This document shows, piece after piece, positions 1 through 11,674 of a DNA stretch of 64,000 bases; positions within the stretch are counted from its first letter, which is position 1, and every line of letters starts with the position of its first letter. The translations under genes and the position numbers were made by a program. Origin of the DNA: Linderina pennispora. Its lineage: Eukaryota; Kickxellomycota; Kickxellomycetes; Kickxellales; Kickxellaceae. The stretch is from positions 310,001 to 374,000 of the forward strand of contig NW_024468262.1 of assembly GCF_002104995.1 (NCBI RefSeq), read 5' to 3'. The notes beneath the pieces are model-generated. The model saw nothing but the letters and a program-made list of their open reading frames with translations. It had not been told where the DNA came from and did not search any database.

Positions 1-1182
1 CTTGTTCTTGAACGCGATCTGCGGCGGCGGGCTGAGCTTCTGGCTCAGCTGCTTGGGCATGAACTTGGTCTCGATATACGACGTGGCGCCCACAACCCAC
101 CCCTTGGCAAGCTGCTTGGTGCCCTCAAAATACGGCAGGAACGCACGCACCAGCCGCAGCCGGTTGGCCGCCAGGATCTTGTCCGCCTGGTCCGTATACG
201 CACTCTTGCTCCACAGCGTGTTGACCTCGTCAAGCGCAATCACCACCGGCACCGCCTTTTGAGCCCCGGCGATCTCCAGCATCTGCTCCAGCGCTGCGTG
301 CGCCAGCGACGGCGCCTGGATGCCAAACTCAACCAAGTCCGACAGCGTCTTGTCTGCCGCCAGCGACTTCTTGCCCAGCGTCACTGCCTTGCCCAGCGGC
401 ACCTTCGCCAGGGCCTCCGAGCTGAGCGCCTGGATCGAGCGCAGCAGCCCCATCGCCGTCTCGTGCTGCACAAACGAGTCATCGGCGCCCGGCGCATACG
501 GCCGGCTCGAGTTGACCCACGGAATCGTCGCCGGGACATACACCACAATGTGCCCGGCCTCGGCTGCCACAGCCGCCAGCTTCAGCAGCTCGGCGCTCTT
601 GCCTGCCCCATTGGGCCCGTCAATCACCGCCGCCGTCTTTGGCGCCGCCGAGGCGTTCTTTGCCAGCTGGTCCACGAGCTTCTGTGTGAATTCGCGGTAC
701 ATCAGCGCCGGCTTGCCGAACAGCTTGAAGTCCTTGCCCAGGTACCCGGGGAACTGGTCCTTGCCCAGGCTCTGCAGTACATGTCCCGAGATCTCAAGGA
801 ACTGCCCGATGTTCCACTCCTTCGCCGTCGTGCTGCTCAAAACCTCCGTCTGCGGCGATGGCTTGTCCGTGTAGTAGTCGGGATTCAGGCTGCCCATGTT
901 CACCGCCGTCGATGTCCCGGTGCGCAGCTTCTTTGATCCAATGGAAAGCTTTGTGAACGCCGTCGATGTAGTGCGATCAGCTAGATAAAGATCCTCGTTT
1001 AGTTCCTGCTGCAAACATTGGTGCCAAATTCATGCTCTGCTATGCCGCGGGCTATGCTTACCTGGTGTCTTCCGGCTGGCCAGCACCTGCTGCGTCGTCG
1101 AAATTGGGCGAACGCTCACCTGCAGGAGCTGCTTGGGTACCACTCGGGCCCCCGACTGTGTAATGCGGGCCGCGCTAAACAT
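1..1182 (-). CDS. RSM23: Mitochondrial small ribosomal subunit protein S29 (DAP3 family), 3' end cut by window edge
   Basis: This is the GTP-binding protein of the mitoribosomal small subunit, known as DAP3 in animals and RSM23 in yeast. The start at 1182 gives a basic, Ser/Thr-rich N-terminus (MFSAARITQSGARV) that looks like a mitochondrial presequence. Exon 1 (1182-1062) ends at a GTAAGC donor. An 81-nt intron (1061-981) ends in CTTTATCTAG, and exon 2 runs off the left edge. Exon 2 holds a Walker A motif, GPNGAGKS, and a Walker B-like VVIALDEVNTLW, in the order and context of the DAP3 family. About 367 residues are visible, against roughly 400-450 for family members, so only the C-terminus is missing. 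Family assignment is secure. The intron is inferred from splice signals and frame. Confidence 0.85.
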
Positions 1183-3159
1183 TTCGCTTTTGTTCCTTTT
1201 ACTGTTGCGTAGGCCCCTTGGCGAGAGCGATTCTGACAATACACACGCTATTAAAAGAGAGAATGCGGTAATTGAAAAAAGCAACGAATGCTGGACAAAG
1301 TGCAGGCACCGTTTATCTTGCCTTTTAGCCTCAGCACAGATCCAGGGCCACAAAAAATATCTTGAGCCGAGCCGATCTACCCCAGTGCGAGCTGATGAGC
1401 CGCGAGCTGATATATCCGCCGGCTTGCCTGCATGTTGACAGGTTTGGAGTCAGTAGGTCCGCTATAAGAAAACGAATACCGTACTCTACAATGCACACTA
1501 CAAAACACATGTGAGTTTGAGAAAGGACAGTTTAAGAGATAATGCATTGATGAGGGCCCATTCGATTGCTGCCAGGCTTCTCAGATATATAGAGAGGATA
1601 TTTATATTGTCATTGGTATCATAATGACTGGTCCACTTGCCAATCACCGTTTTCAAAGCTGTGTTGCAGTGGCTGGCTCATAATATGGGGATCATACTGG
1701 TTTGATTCAGTTCGCTTCGGTGTGGTTGGCTGTACAGGTCCTCGCAGTGCATGAAACTAATATCAGTAACTCTTGGATCTAACATTTAGAAAAGTGCTAT
1801 ACGGTTCTCATTCATGGAGGAGTTCATATGAAAGCGTTTCTTTTTTTGGAAATAAACGAACCGAACTGAGTCATGTTTAAATAGCCCATCTATAAAATAG
1901 TGTAGATACAGAATTGGAATGTAATGCATTCAGCTGTATTACATTCTTGAACCAGGGCTTAAATAGCCTCTGTAGAGTTATGAGTCATGTGAAGACCATT
2001 TGGTTCATGCTCTATGTACACAAAAATTGCCAGATATATTGAGTTTCTGAAATGAGAAGCCTCACTGGGTTCCAATAATAATCTACCAATCCAGTGGCAG
2101 AAGAGTGGATGAGGCAAAGTGAACCTATTTTGTTAGCAGCATGCTGTTCCATTATGTATGACAAGAGCGAGAATTATTCTATGCATTTCCAGCATTTCAC
2201 CCGCCACAATATTTTCACATGTTGTCCCTAGAGAATTCCAATCCTCTCCCTATGCTCGCACCCGTCTATGCTGCTAAGACGTGGACATCAATTTCTAAGG
2301 CCACTAAGGCTTCTATAGTTGCTTCAAAGCATTTATTGCTATAGTCTGTGCTCAACCAAAGTGAATAGGAAATGGCCACCTCAGATGGTACCGTTGTTAG
2401 AAAATGCACTCAATTCCTATCCTTTTACATTGGGGCATAGCCGAATGCGTCGCCTAGCCCTGGATTCATTACGGGGATGATATCATCATGGCCGTTGCTT
2501 GAAAGGAGTGAACAACAACTAAGCTTTGTATTCATGCTCTATGCTATATCTATTGACGATGACGGAGAACGAAATGTAGAGAGCTGTCAAAGTTTCTTGA
2601 CCCTATGTTTAAATAGTTCCCCAAGACTAAGAGCAAGTGGCTCATGCGCGGAAAGAAGCTCTGTGGACTTTGTCCTACTTGGCATGTTTGTTTCAAAATG
2701 AAAGGCATCACTGAGTCCTAGCAGGTTGTCACCGACTCAGTGGAGGAAGAGCGTATGTGAAAAGGAATAGTGAATCTTCTAGCAATCTGTAAATCATTTT
2801 TCGTGTGATAAGAGAGGCCGCCATTTCACGCACATCCGACAATGGCTCGCTACAATTCCCATTTTCATTGTCTCTAGAGAATGATGAGAGCCTTTCTATG
2901 GTCATGCGTGGCCATTTTGCTAATGCAAGTTGCAGCGCCCCGGGATCTACGGCGCATTTCAGTTGTATCAAAATGGATGGGTGAGGCGTGGTAGCACATT
3001 TGTGTAGTGAGTATTGTAGTACAGCCACAGAGGTCCATGAGGGCATTATGTCATGTGTCGTGTCATAAAGGTCAATACGTAAAAAGTTGTTTGAAGAGAT
3101 ATGCGATTGGAATAAATATGATAGATACATATGGTACATCTTAAAGAAGGCCAAGACTC
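1183..3159. other. Gene-poor, AT-rich interval
   Basis: I recognise no gene here. The short open frames have no convincing coding character. Two segments (about 2055-2230 and 2701-2880) look like diverged direct repeats: both carry a cactg...tcc start, a cagtgg.agaagagc.tatg core and a tctagagaat end, at about 60-65% similarity by eye. The 2729-3154 reverse-strand frame, just downstream of the F-box gene, may be relict coding sequence but matches nothing I know. Confidence 0.5.
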
Positions 3160-4821
3160 CTAGCCATACACCTCGGTTTTGACACCTCTGCCCCTTATGC
3201 GATTGAATTCGAGAATGCCAAGCGCATTACTCTCGTGGACAGCAACCCTCGTCAGGTTGGGCAAGCTGCGAATGAGAATACAGGCACGATGGAACATCTC
3301 TGGACCGCTGTGTGCAATACTGACATAGTAGAGCGAGGTGCTGATCGGGGGCAGGTCGGAGACATCGATAACATTGGTTCCGTACCTGTATGTGCTAGGC
3401 ACTGCGTCCTCGATTGCAGGCATGTTTTCATCAGGTAAAAGTGTGTAAGGATACTTTCCGGCACTCCAGTGCCTCTTGAACACGATATCCAGCACCCCAA
3501 GTCTTGGCAATTGCTGAATGGCTCTGTGTAGATAAGGGAATTCATCCGCACCCAGGTCGATATTCAGGCACTTGAGACGGAACATCTGATCAACGCCAGT
3601 CAACGGGAATGGGTTAGCAAACAAGGACACATGCTGCACCATGTTCAGCATATTGTAGAAGCGGGTGATAGCTTCACGTTGGATAAAAGCGGGCATATCT
3701 GAGTATGGTCGTCCGACAAGAAAGAACGCTTTAATCCTTGAAACGATCCGCGCATCAATATACCGAAGGTCGTTCAGGTCCTCACCCATCTTCAGGATCT
3801 CAATTGGAGATTGATGAAAGAGACGATAAATGTCACCGAAGACAGGGATTGAGCCTCCAACAGTCAAAGAAAGCAGCTTCGGAAAGCGCAATACGAACCC
3901 GCCGGTTGGGTCGACTTTGGTTTCTAGATGTGGCTGTTCGGCGCAACGCAAGCTAAGCTTCTCTAAGCTGGAAAACACAACTTCGCTGCCGTTCCTGGAT
4001 CTAAACCAACCCCAGTTGATACCATCTATGATATCGTAGATCGTCATTTTGCGAAGAACCGAGGCATCAAATGAAGGGCTGTCAATGAAGTGACCCAGAT
4101 ACCATGAATTCAGTGTCAGATCCGTAGTCTCATATGCAACACTGGATAAGGCCTTTGGTGGTAGCGGGTGCAGGCCTTGGACGGCCGTGAGCTGCGTACG
4201 ATAGTAATGAAAGAGCCAGTAGTACAGCGGATATAGCTTCGTGAATCTGACAGCCAGACCAGGGCATACCGTATTAATTCCATCCTCAGCATATGCGATA
4301 GACCTGATGTTCGGGAAAAGCGCGATGAACTGAAAGTATGCCATTTGTGCCTCGGGATCCATCTGCGGGTTGTAGGTGGGATCGTTTCCAAACGACGCAA
4401 AACCGGTACCAACGAATACAAGGGAACGGATGTTTGCCCATCTGAAGTGGTAGCCATAAAACATATTCAGGATCTCTGTCATCTGGGGTTTGCACATACA
4501 CCCGTCATCCAGCTTGATGACAAAGTCAGTGACATCCTCCGTCTTGCCCATCCCGATGAGCATCTCAATATTTGACCGCCATGCGTACCCATGTCTCCCA
4601 TCCTTCGTGCAGTCCCCAATAAGCACGCGCTCGACGCAGACGTATTTGACGAATGGACTGCTGATAACATGTCGCCATCTGCGGCATACGTGAGCGAGCA
4701 ACAGAACAGCCGTGAGGCCAAAGCAGTTCTCTGCTTCAGGACGCGTAGTCGGACACACCCACTTGAATATCTCAAAGAGGATGTCGTCCGGGACAAATGA
4801 CAGCGGCCCTGGGGGAGCCAT
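3160..4821 (-). CDS. F-box protein with degenerate leucine-rich C-terminal part
   Basis: This is a 553-residue single-exon protein. Residues 8-55 match an F-box: FVPDDILFEIFKWV, then LLLAHVCRRWRHVISSPF, the usual L-P-x-x-[IL]-[LF]-x-x-[IL]-F helix followed by the C-R-x-W-R segment. F-box proteins recruit substrates to SCF (Skp1-cullin) ubiquitin ligases. The rest is Leu-rich with spaced short blocks (for example LSLTVGGSIPVFGD and LPNLTRVAVHES) that resemble irregular leucine-rich repeats, which would be the substrate-binding part. The substrate is unknown. The gene sits alone between two gene-poor intervals, as expanded F-box families often do. A short pentanucleotide repeat lies about 70 nt upstream of its start. 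The F-box call is firm; the LRR call is tentative. Confidence 0.75.
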   Translation of the reverse strand: MAPPGPLSFVPDDILFEIFKWVCPTTRPEAENCFGLTAVLLLAHVCRRWRHVISSPFVKYVCVERVLIGDCTKDGRHGYAWRSNIEMLIGMGKTEDVTDFVIKLDDGCMCKPQMTEILNMFYGYHFRWANIRSLVFVGTGFASFGNDPTYNPQMDPEAQMAYFQFIALFPNIRSIAYAEDGINTVCPGLAVRFTKLYPLYYWLFHYYRTQLTAVQGLHPLPPKALSSVAYETTDLTLNSWYLGHFIDSPSFDASVLRKMTIYDIIDGINWGWFRSRNGSEVVFSSLEKLSLRCAEQPHLETKVDPTGGFVLRFPKLLSLTVGGSIPVFGDIYRLFHQSPIEILKMGEDLNDLRYIDARIVSRIKAFFLVGRPYSDMPAFIQREAITRFYNMLNMVQHVSLFANPFPLTGVDQMFRLKCLNIDLGADEFPYLHRAIQQLPRLGVLDIVFKRHWSAGKYPYTLLPDENMPAIEDAVPSTYRYGTNVIDVSDLPPISTSLYYVSIAHSGPEMFHRACILIRSLPNLTRVAVHESNALGILEFNRIRGRGVKTEVYG

Positions 4822-6603
4822 TGTGAGAAAAATAAGAGAGGAAAAGCGTGAGTTAAAAGTAGAGCGAAATAGAGGCTAAATAAATAAGGTTGTGTTGTGT
4901 TGTGTTGTGTTGTGTTGTGTTGTGTTGTGTTTACAGGTTGGAAGAAAGGCCAAGTAAATTAAAAAGGCGCTATGCGGTGAAGCAGGCTGAGGAGGAAAAG
5001 GAGAAGACGGAGGAAACCATTTATTTCCGCGACAGGGGAGTGCGAGGGAAGAGAGGCGACTTTTTATACCCTGAAAATCTAGTGGATCTCTCGCTGTTTT
5101 TGAGCGCCATCGCCATGCCAGAACAGCATCAGGTGAGGAAATAGTTTTGATATTCCAGGCTCAAAGGGAGCGGGTGTTTAGCAACGGCAATTGCACAATT
5201 GCGGTCTGGTCACATTGGCAGCATGCTGCCGCAAGAGCCAGGAATGGACAGGAAACCCCGTCAGTTTTGCCCTCACCAACTCGGGGTGGCAGGCAGGTGC
5301 ATGCATGTGTGTTGTCCCTCCTGCCAGCGCGACAACCGCTGTCGGAGGTTGCCCCGCTTGCTCTGTTTTGTGCAAATCGCAGAGAAATTAATAAACCCCA
5401 AGTCCATTTTTCCAGCTGACTTTGCCCAAAGGCTCGTTCGCCAGCACCCTGGTTTCCTTGCTGTCCAGCTCAGCCAAGTTGCCGTTCTCCAATGAAAATC
5501 CTTGCTGCACCTGTGCAAAGACGTCAGGAGAGACAGTGCGCAACTTGGCTTATGTCTCTCTCACCCAAGCGCCATGAATATGCCTCTTTTTATGGCAAGG
5601 GTATGTTGAAGTATATGTGCAACTACTCGCCATGAAGTACCTACGTCGCACATATTGCATTTTTAAGCACAGAGTAGGTAGGAGGGGCTGACTGTACAGG
5701 CACATCCTGAAGGTTTTTCCTTGTCAGACAGAGAGGCGTTGTGGCAGCGTGAAGATGGGTCCGCGGCTATGGCTGATGTTATCCACTTGCATGTAAGTCG
5801 GAGCTGGCCATTTTGAGACAGTGGGCTTGTTTTCTATTCCACAGTGCCGTATGTTGGACATTGTAAGGACAGCAATTTACGCACGTCTACTTCCGGTGTG
5901 CATATGGATGGGGCGTGGTTGCCGCCTGTGGTTGGTGGGTGGGGTTTCTGGATATACCAGCAAGGTTTCCGCTTTCCCATCAGGCTAGCAACATACCAAC
6001 ACACACAAGTGACCACTGTTGCTTGTAAGTGGCCAGGCAATCCTTTTGCAGTTGCGTTCGTGAACACTGGTCACCTGTTCAATACAACAATTCACGATTG
6101 AGGTAGAGTAGAATAAAGTGCTGAACCCACCCGGTCCGTTATCTACGGCCATCGCCCTTGGTGCATGCACTTGCATATTTGATTGTCATTGCCCGCGAGC
6201 TGTGCGATCAAAAGAGGTGTATCATGCGTACAGCTGGAGACAGCGATAGCAATGTGTCCAGGATGATACAATCAGTAGATAGCCTGGGGAATCTAAGACA
6301 TCAGTGTGGGTTTCTAAAATTTACGTGTGTGGGTACTAATTGTCGTGCAGTCTTTATGATTGTGCAGTGGTGGCTGGGTATTTACCAGGGATCTGTCCTG
6401 CTACAGCAGCAACTGGCAAAGTATGTGTGTATGTCATGAATGTCCATCCTCGCTGATCGGTTGATTTGTTTGGGATTTTGTTAGGCTCTCCTGCAAGCCG
6501 GTCTTTGACCAGTGAATAGCGCTTTCCACAAAGAGGGTGCTGCTCTCACAAATTCATTTGCGCATTTCCCTTTTTATTTCCCTTAGCTTGAAACTTATAG
6601 ACA
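4822..6603. other. Intergenic interval between the F-box and J-protein genes
   Basis: This is the divergent space between the F-box gene (reverse strand) and the J-domain gene (forward strand). Apart from the microsatellite I see no supported gene. Several 60-100 residue frames on both strands overlap each other and show no recognisable motif. Confidence 0.55.
4891..4930. repeat. Pentanucleotide microsatellite (TGTGT)8
   Basis: Eight perfect copies of the unit TGTGT lie about 70 nt upstream of the F-box gene start (reverse strand). It is probably in the promoter or 5' leader of that gene and could vary in length between isolates. Confidence 0.95.
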
Positions 6604-7609
6604 ATGGGCGACCTGTTCGGCGTGGTAGGCTGGCTATTTCTCCCAAAGTTCGCGTCAGACTGCGTGCTGCAAGGAGCACACTGGGTTCTCGCACGGGTGG
6701 CGCCAGGCAAAGTTCCAGCAGCACATTCAGCAGCGTACAATCTGCACCGGCGACTCTCGTATGCAGTTGTTATCATGCTCTACCTTTTCTACACCCTGTA
6801 TAGCACAGAGAAGAGCCTAGGTACGAATTACTACCAGCTGCTAGGAGTATCGCCATCGGGGGTTTCGAGTGCGCAGCTGAAACGCAATTTCCGCAACCTC
6901 TCGCTGGCATTGCACCCGGACAAGAACACTGGCAACGAGATGGAGTTTATTCAGGTCCAGGAGGCATACAGGGTGCTGTCGACACCCACGCTCCAGTTTG
7001 TGTATGACCGGGCGGGCGCCAGTGCGCTGGCGTGCCAGACGTGCAAATCGGCCAACGACTACCTGCTTGCAGCAGTGCCTAGGCGGCTGGGCGTATACGG
7101 AGCGTTTGTTTTCGGAAACGTCATCCTGCAGGTATTCCGGTTCGGCGTCAATGGCATATACTGGCGGTACCTGGCGATCGGGGCATTTGCGGTGCTGGAG
7201 CTGCTGATAATGACGGGCAAGACGACGCCGGTGTTCATTGGTGCCATGCAGTTTGTGGTGCGGCAGCGGACGGGGTTCGAGATTGCGCAGATTCCTGCAG
7301 CAGGCGATGGTGTGCTTTTTCATAGCGCTGAACCAGATCGGCCCGCAGTTCATGCCGCAAGACGACGTCAGCACATTGGCATTGGCGCGCGAGCTGCTGG
7401 GGGCGACCCGCGCGACACACGCAGAGATGCAGGCCAAGACCAAGCGCCTGGTGGACATGTTCCGCAACACAGGGCACCACAGCAAGCTGACGGGCGAGTT
7501 CGAGAAGGAGATGCTGCTGTGCTCGACGCTGGGGTCCAGCTCGCAGTTCCACAAGACGTACGTCGAGCGGCTCAATGCCGAGCGGGCGCAGATTGAGCTT
7601 GATAGGTGA
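6604..7609 (+). CDS. Membrane-anchored J-domain (DnaJ/Hsp40) co-chaperone, frame broken once
   Basis: The protein starts with a hydrophobic region (about residues 5-20) and a second hydrophobic segment around YAVVIMLYLFYTLY. A J domain then begins at NYYQLLGVSPSG and contains the LHPDKN (HPD) loop needed to stimulate Hsp70 ATPase. Two further hydrophobic segments follow (VYGAFVFGNVILQVF and YLAIGAFAVLELLIM). This suggests an ER or other endomembrane protein with the J domain between membrane segments. At about 7292 (CAGATTCCTG) the frame shifts by one base. Removing one T from the TT doublet restores QILQQAMVCFF and the last ~100 residues to the stop at 7609. I regard the break as a sequencing indel. 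No specific ortholog is recognised. Confidence 0.72.
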
Positions 7610-8023
7610 CCGAGGGATTTGCGGACTTGCTTTGTATCATGTGGCCACGTGAGCATGCTGGTTTCAACAAACAATTAGAAGCACCTGCGCACACATTTTT
7701 CGTCTCTAGCGAGAAACTACTACGAATGGTACAGTTATATCTGCGGCGCGGGCATGACGTGGGAACCGTCAAGCACACAATGCATACCTTGCACGGATAG
7801 CGGAGCATTTCCTTGGCAGCCCTTTGTAGTTGGTGCGGCTGTGCGTGGTTTTGCATGCAGTAGAGTGCAATAAGCTGCCACTGCACTGTCTCCCCTGAGC
7901 TCACGCGACCACTGCATATAAAAGGGGCTGGTCTGGCAACTAGATCTGTCCGCGTATCCTCTCCTCTTCTTCTTCTTCTTTTCTACTACATCTAGTCAAA
8001 CCATTACTACCAAGCCTTCCTCA
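7610..8023. promoter_or_regulatory. Intergenic region with URC1 promoter
   Basis: This is the 414-nt gap between tandem forward genes. A TATAAAA box lies at 7917-7923, 107 nt before the URC1 ATG. A pyrimidine-rich TTC-repeat leader at about 7969-7982 lies between them, a typical fungal core promoter and leader. Confidence 0.7.
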
Positions 8024-9358
8024 ATGACAACCTCTGACCCACCAGAACAAGGACGACTGCCCCTGCGAGCACGAGCACGGCGAGCAGACCGAGCCCCTCT
8101 ACAGCAGCCGCGTGGTGCTGACCACGTATCCGTCGCAGCTGGGCATCGACCCGCTGCCCATGACGTGGGGTGCCAAGACACCGCAAGAGCGCGGGCCCAT
8201 CGTGGCCTCCCGGCACCCGGACTCCTTTGGCAAGCGCAACGCAATTGGCGCTGGCGGAGGCTCATACTGCATCTACCACGCGCTGGCGGTGGCCATTGGA
8301 GACCTGAAGCCAAACCACCTGCCGGACTTGTCGCTGACCGAGCCGGCGTACAATATCACCCCGCAGGCCACGTGGACAGCCCCCGGCAAGATCGTGTCAA
8401 TGGATCCCTGGGGCCACGCAGTCGTCGAGCATTTCAGCGAGCAGCTGCAGCAGGGCATCGATGTGCGCCCGACCATTGCTGTAACCAAAGCGCATATGAA
8501 GCTAGCCGAGATTGACGAGGCCATCGGCAAGGGCATTTTGCAGCGCGACGGCGACGTGGTGACCGAGAATGGCGAGCTCAAGGTCGTCAAGGTAGCCTGT
8601 CGAGCCCGTGTGGTTCCTGCCCGGTGTCGCCGAGCGCTTCGGCATCTCCGAGGCCACACTGCGCCGGGCGCTGTTCGAGGACACCGGTGGCATGTATCCC
8701 GGAGCTGATCACGCGGCCGGACCTCAAAGTGTTCCTGCCGCCCATCGGCGGCCTGACCGTGTATATCTTCGGCAACCCCGAGCACATCACCGACCCGGCG
8801 AAGCGCCTGACTATGCGCGTCCACGACGAGTGCAATGGCTCAGACGTGTTCGGCTCCGACATCTGCACCTGCAAGCCGTATCTGATCTACGCCATCGAGG
8901 AGTGTGCGCGCGAGGCACAGAACGGCGGCGTCGGCGTCGTCGTGTATTTCCGCAAGGAGGGCCGTGCGCTGGGCGAAGTCACAAAGTATCTTGTGTATAA
9001 TGCCCGCAAGCGCCAGGAGGGCGGCGACACAGCTGCCAATTACTTTAAGCGCACTGAGTTTGTTGCTGGCGTCAAGGATATGCGCTTCCAGGCGCTGATG
9101 CCCGATATTCTGCAGTGGCTGGGCGTGACGCGCATCGACCGCTTCATCTCCATGTCCAACATGAAGTATAACGCCATCGTTGGCTCCGGCATCGAGATTG
9201 TCGAGCGCGTGTCCATCCCGGAGGACCGCATGCCTGGCGACGCCAAGGTCGAGATCGAGGCCAAGATTGCCGACGGCTACTTCACTACCGGCGCTGTGCC
9301 CACCGCCGATGATCTGCAGGCTGTCAAGGGCCGCAACTGGGACGAAATCGTGCACTAA
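8024..9358 (+). CDS. URC1: URC1-type GTP cyclohydrolase II-like protein (uracil catabolism), three frame breaks
   Basis: This is a RibA-superfamily protein of the fungal URC (uracil catabolism) branch. The N-terminal extension has VLTTYPSQLGIDPLPMTWGA and GGSYCIYHALAVAIGDL. The C-terminal half is the GTP cyclohydrolase II fold: RVHDECNGSDVFGSDICTCK supplies the three Zn-ligand cysteines, followed by VVVYFRKEGRALGE with the catalytic-region arginines. The extended N-terminus favours URC1 over a riboflavin-pathway RIB1. The start at 8024 is the first ATG after the TATA box. Reading to the stop requires dropping one extra base at each of three places: about 8038 (CCC), 8591-8596 and 8698-8702 (CCCGG). 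The protein is otherwise well conserved, so I favour sequence errors over a pseudogene. Confidence 0.78.
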
Positions 9359-9545
9359 TCATCATTTCATATCTTTTTCATACCTAATTATTCGGCACAA
9401 GTTGAAAAACAAAACGAGTATAGCTAAAAACGAAATGGAAACACGTGTGCCAGCCGTCGGCTGGCCCAGCAGCAGGGCCGCAGAGGGGATTAATTTTGGA
9501 TACGGCTAATACATGGATACATCAACGATACCAGCAATGTTGTGC

Positions 9546-10118
9546 TCAGTACTTTGTGGTAGTCGTGTCGTATGAGGCGTTGCCAACACCCTCACCTTCG
9601 GTCGTCTGGCGGTAGTAGTTATGCGCCTGGTCGGGCTCCTGGCGCTTTCTGCGGTGCTCCTTCTTCGACTGGTGCTTCTTGTGGAGCTTGTTTGCGCCCA
9701 CCAGCAATGCTAGGGCCGCAACACCTGCGATGGCAATCTTCTTGTTCTACTCGCAGTAATTGGACAGGGGTATGTAGGATTACCTGATCACTATGTCATG
9801 CACATATGCGGATATAGATGTCATGTGCATCAACAGGGGTTGTCAATTTTTTTCACCACTTACATCGTACTCGGGTATGTAGTGCTCGCCGTACTGGGCT
9901 GTCAGGTGGGGGTCGGGCCTCTTGCGGAAAAAATCGGTGAATCCGCGGTCGCCATCCTCGTCGGCGTACTCGCCGGTGTACTCGCCAGCAGCAGTATGCT
10001 GCTCGGCTGTTGCCACATTGTCGTACGTGGCTGACTCGCCCTTGTTGTGTGCATCGGCGGGCGGGCCGTACCCGTGGCTGTAGGCCTGGGCATTTCTGGC
10101 GTTCTGGTATGAAGACAT
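9546..10118 (-). CDS. Small two-exon protein of unknown function with a basic tail
   Basis: Exon 1 (10118-9864, 85 codons) starts MSSYQNARNAQAYSHGYG and is rich in Tyr, Gly, His and acidic residues. A GTAAGT donor opens a 117-nt intron (9863-9747) that ends GCGAGTAG. Exon 2 (9746-9546, 66 codons) continues in frame. It holds a short hydrophobic run (IAIAGVAALALLVGA) followed at once by a Lys/Arg/His-rich stretch and a Gly/Thr tail. The total is 151 residues. The hydrophobic-plus-basic module could be a tail anchor or a peripheral membrane helix. I recognise no family. The gene converges on URC1 with 187 nt between stops. The splice model rests on canonical sites and frame continuity. The frame is also open upstream of 10118, but that part looks like a leader. 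Confidence 0.6.
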
Positions 10119-11674
10119 GGTAGGCTTGGGATCAGTAGGTTTTCGACTAGTGGGTAGAAGAAAAAGATATGGTGTTTGAGAGAAAAAAGCGGAGTGGTAT
10201 TTCAAGGCACCCAAAAAAATTGTGCTGGTTGCCTCTCCTGCTCTTATAGAGCTGGCCAGCACGGGGGGTTTCTGCACACGCAAGGTTGTCAACAATCTAG
10301 TTTGCCCAGCAAAGTAATGGCAAATCCACACGAAAAAACACATGACCAGCTTACTGCATCGGCGTTTGGTGAATGCTGGCAAAGTGAGGAAAATGGCCAG
10401 TCGAGGCATAATAGGGTTGACGTGTCTCCCCGGAGAATCCACATGACGTAGCCATGTCATGACAAACCCAAATGTACCCTCTGCCACAGGCTCTTGTCAG
10501 GCATGCTGTCTGCCCTCATGCCCGTCCATGGACGATTGGGTGGGAATCGCTGGCCGCACAACCCACACAAAATCATCATGCAGCATGCACTGTGACCCAT
10601 GGGTGCTTGCAGCGCGCAATCTCCGTCGCCCTTTCTTTCGTCTTCAGGACAGCTGAATGCTACCTGGTTGCTGCATCCGTTTTTGGGGGCTGGGCGTGTG
10701 ATGCATGGCACTTTCCGGCGCCAAAACTGCTGCTCTAGCAAGGAAATGTACAGTTGACTGCTGGTTCTGAGGAAATCAGCATTTTTTCTGCGGCCAGCTG
10801 AGCGCCAGCATCTTTGGTCAGCTGTCAAAGATGCGGTGCTGGCGTTTCTGTTTCTCCAGCCAACAAGACGACAATACTACTCCCCGCTTTTTGACAGGTG
10901 CAGAGTGCGTGGACAGCGCATGAGCGCAGCAGCTGGTGATTGTTGCAGATGCTCCTCCTAGCCTTGTACATTGCCACCCCACTGGTGCTGTGTCTGACGC
11001 AAAATCCCAATTAAGATGCCACCTGCTGGATTACAGAAATTAGGCTATAGACGTTCGTTTGGATTTTACCATGTCATGACTTCCCTTGACAAGGTAGGCC
11101 GTGCCTTCCAAATCAGTTTTCTACACATGCCCTTCGACAGGAGTCAGCCATCCCAAGCCCAGGTTGCCAAGCATACGAGCCTTGCCATGAAAGCAGCATT
11201 ACCCTTCCACCTCTTCAGAGCACAGCCACACATTTGTATGGCAATGTGCAGCTCCCTAGGACATAAAATTGTTGATTTAGCTGCATTTTTGACATGATGA
11301 AAGTATATGCGTATTACTGCAGCCCCCACAAGGACCTGTGAAGCTAGCCGGGCCGAATCTGGCTGAGCAGAGCATTAGCGTAATCTTAGCCAAGCTCTTG
11401 GCAGTGGAATCATTCATAAACTGAGATCCCAGGCTCATGGCGAGGATTCATTCATAGTTGAATGCCAATCTTTCGAACTCTATTTCTCGGATTAACACAC
11501 ATGCCTGTGACAGTCGCCGACTCCTGAACTCTCCTCAGAGAACTGGCTCCTCGCCTTCAAGCCTCTATTAGCTATTTGACAGTACATATTCTTTTTCATT
11601 GTCTGTTTGACAATTTACTCAGCACTTGGTAACATTGTATTTACTACTGGACGTACACTTCCACGACTAACACC
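10119..11674. other. Intergenic interval, nothing recognised
   Basis: About 1.55 kb without a supported gene. Open frames on both strands are short, overlap each other and lack recognisable motifs. The left part must contain the promoter of the small reverse-strand gene. Confidence 0.5.

Noticed and set aside
259-936. A 225-codon forward frame opposite the RSM23 gene
   Set aside because: It is antisense to a clear DAP3-family coding sequence on the other strand and consists of Arg/Leu-rich codon shadow.
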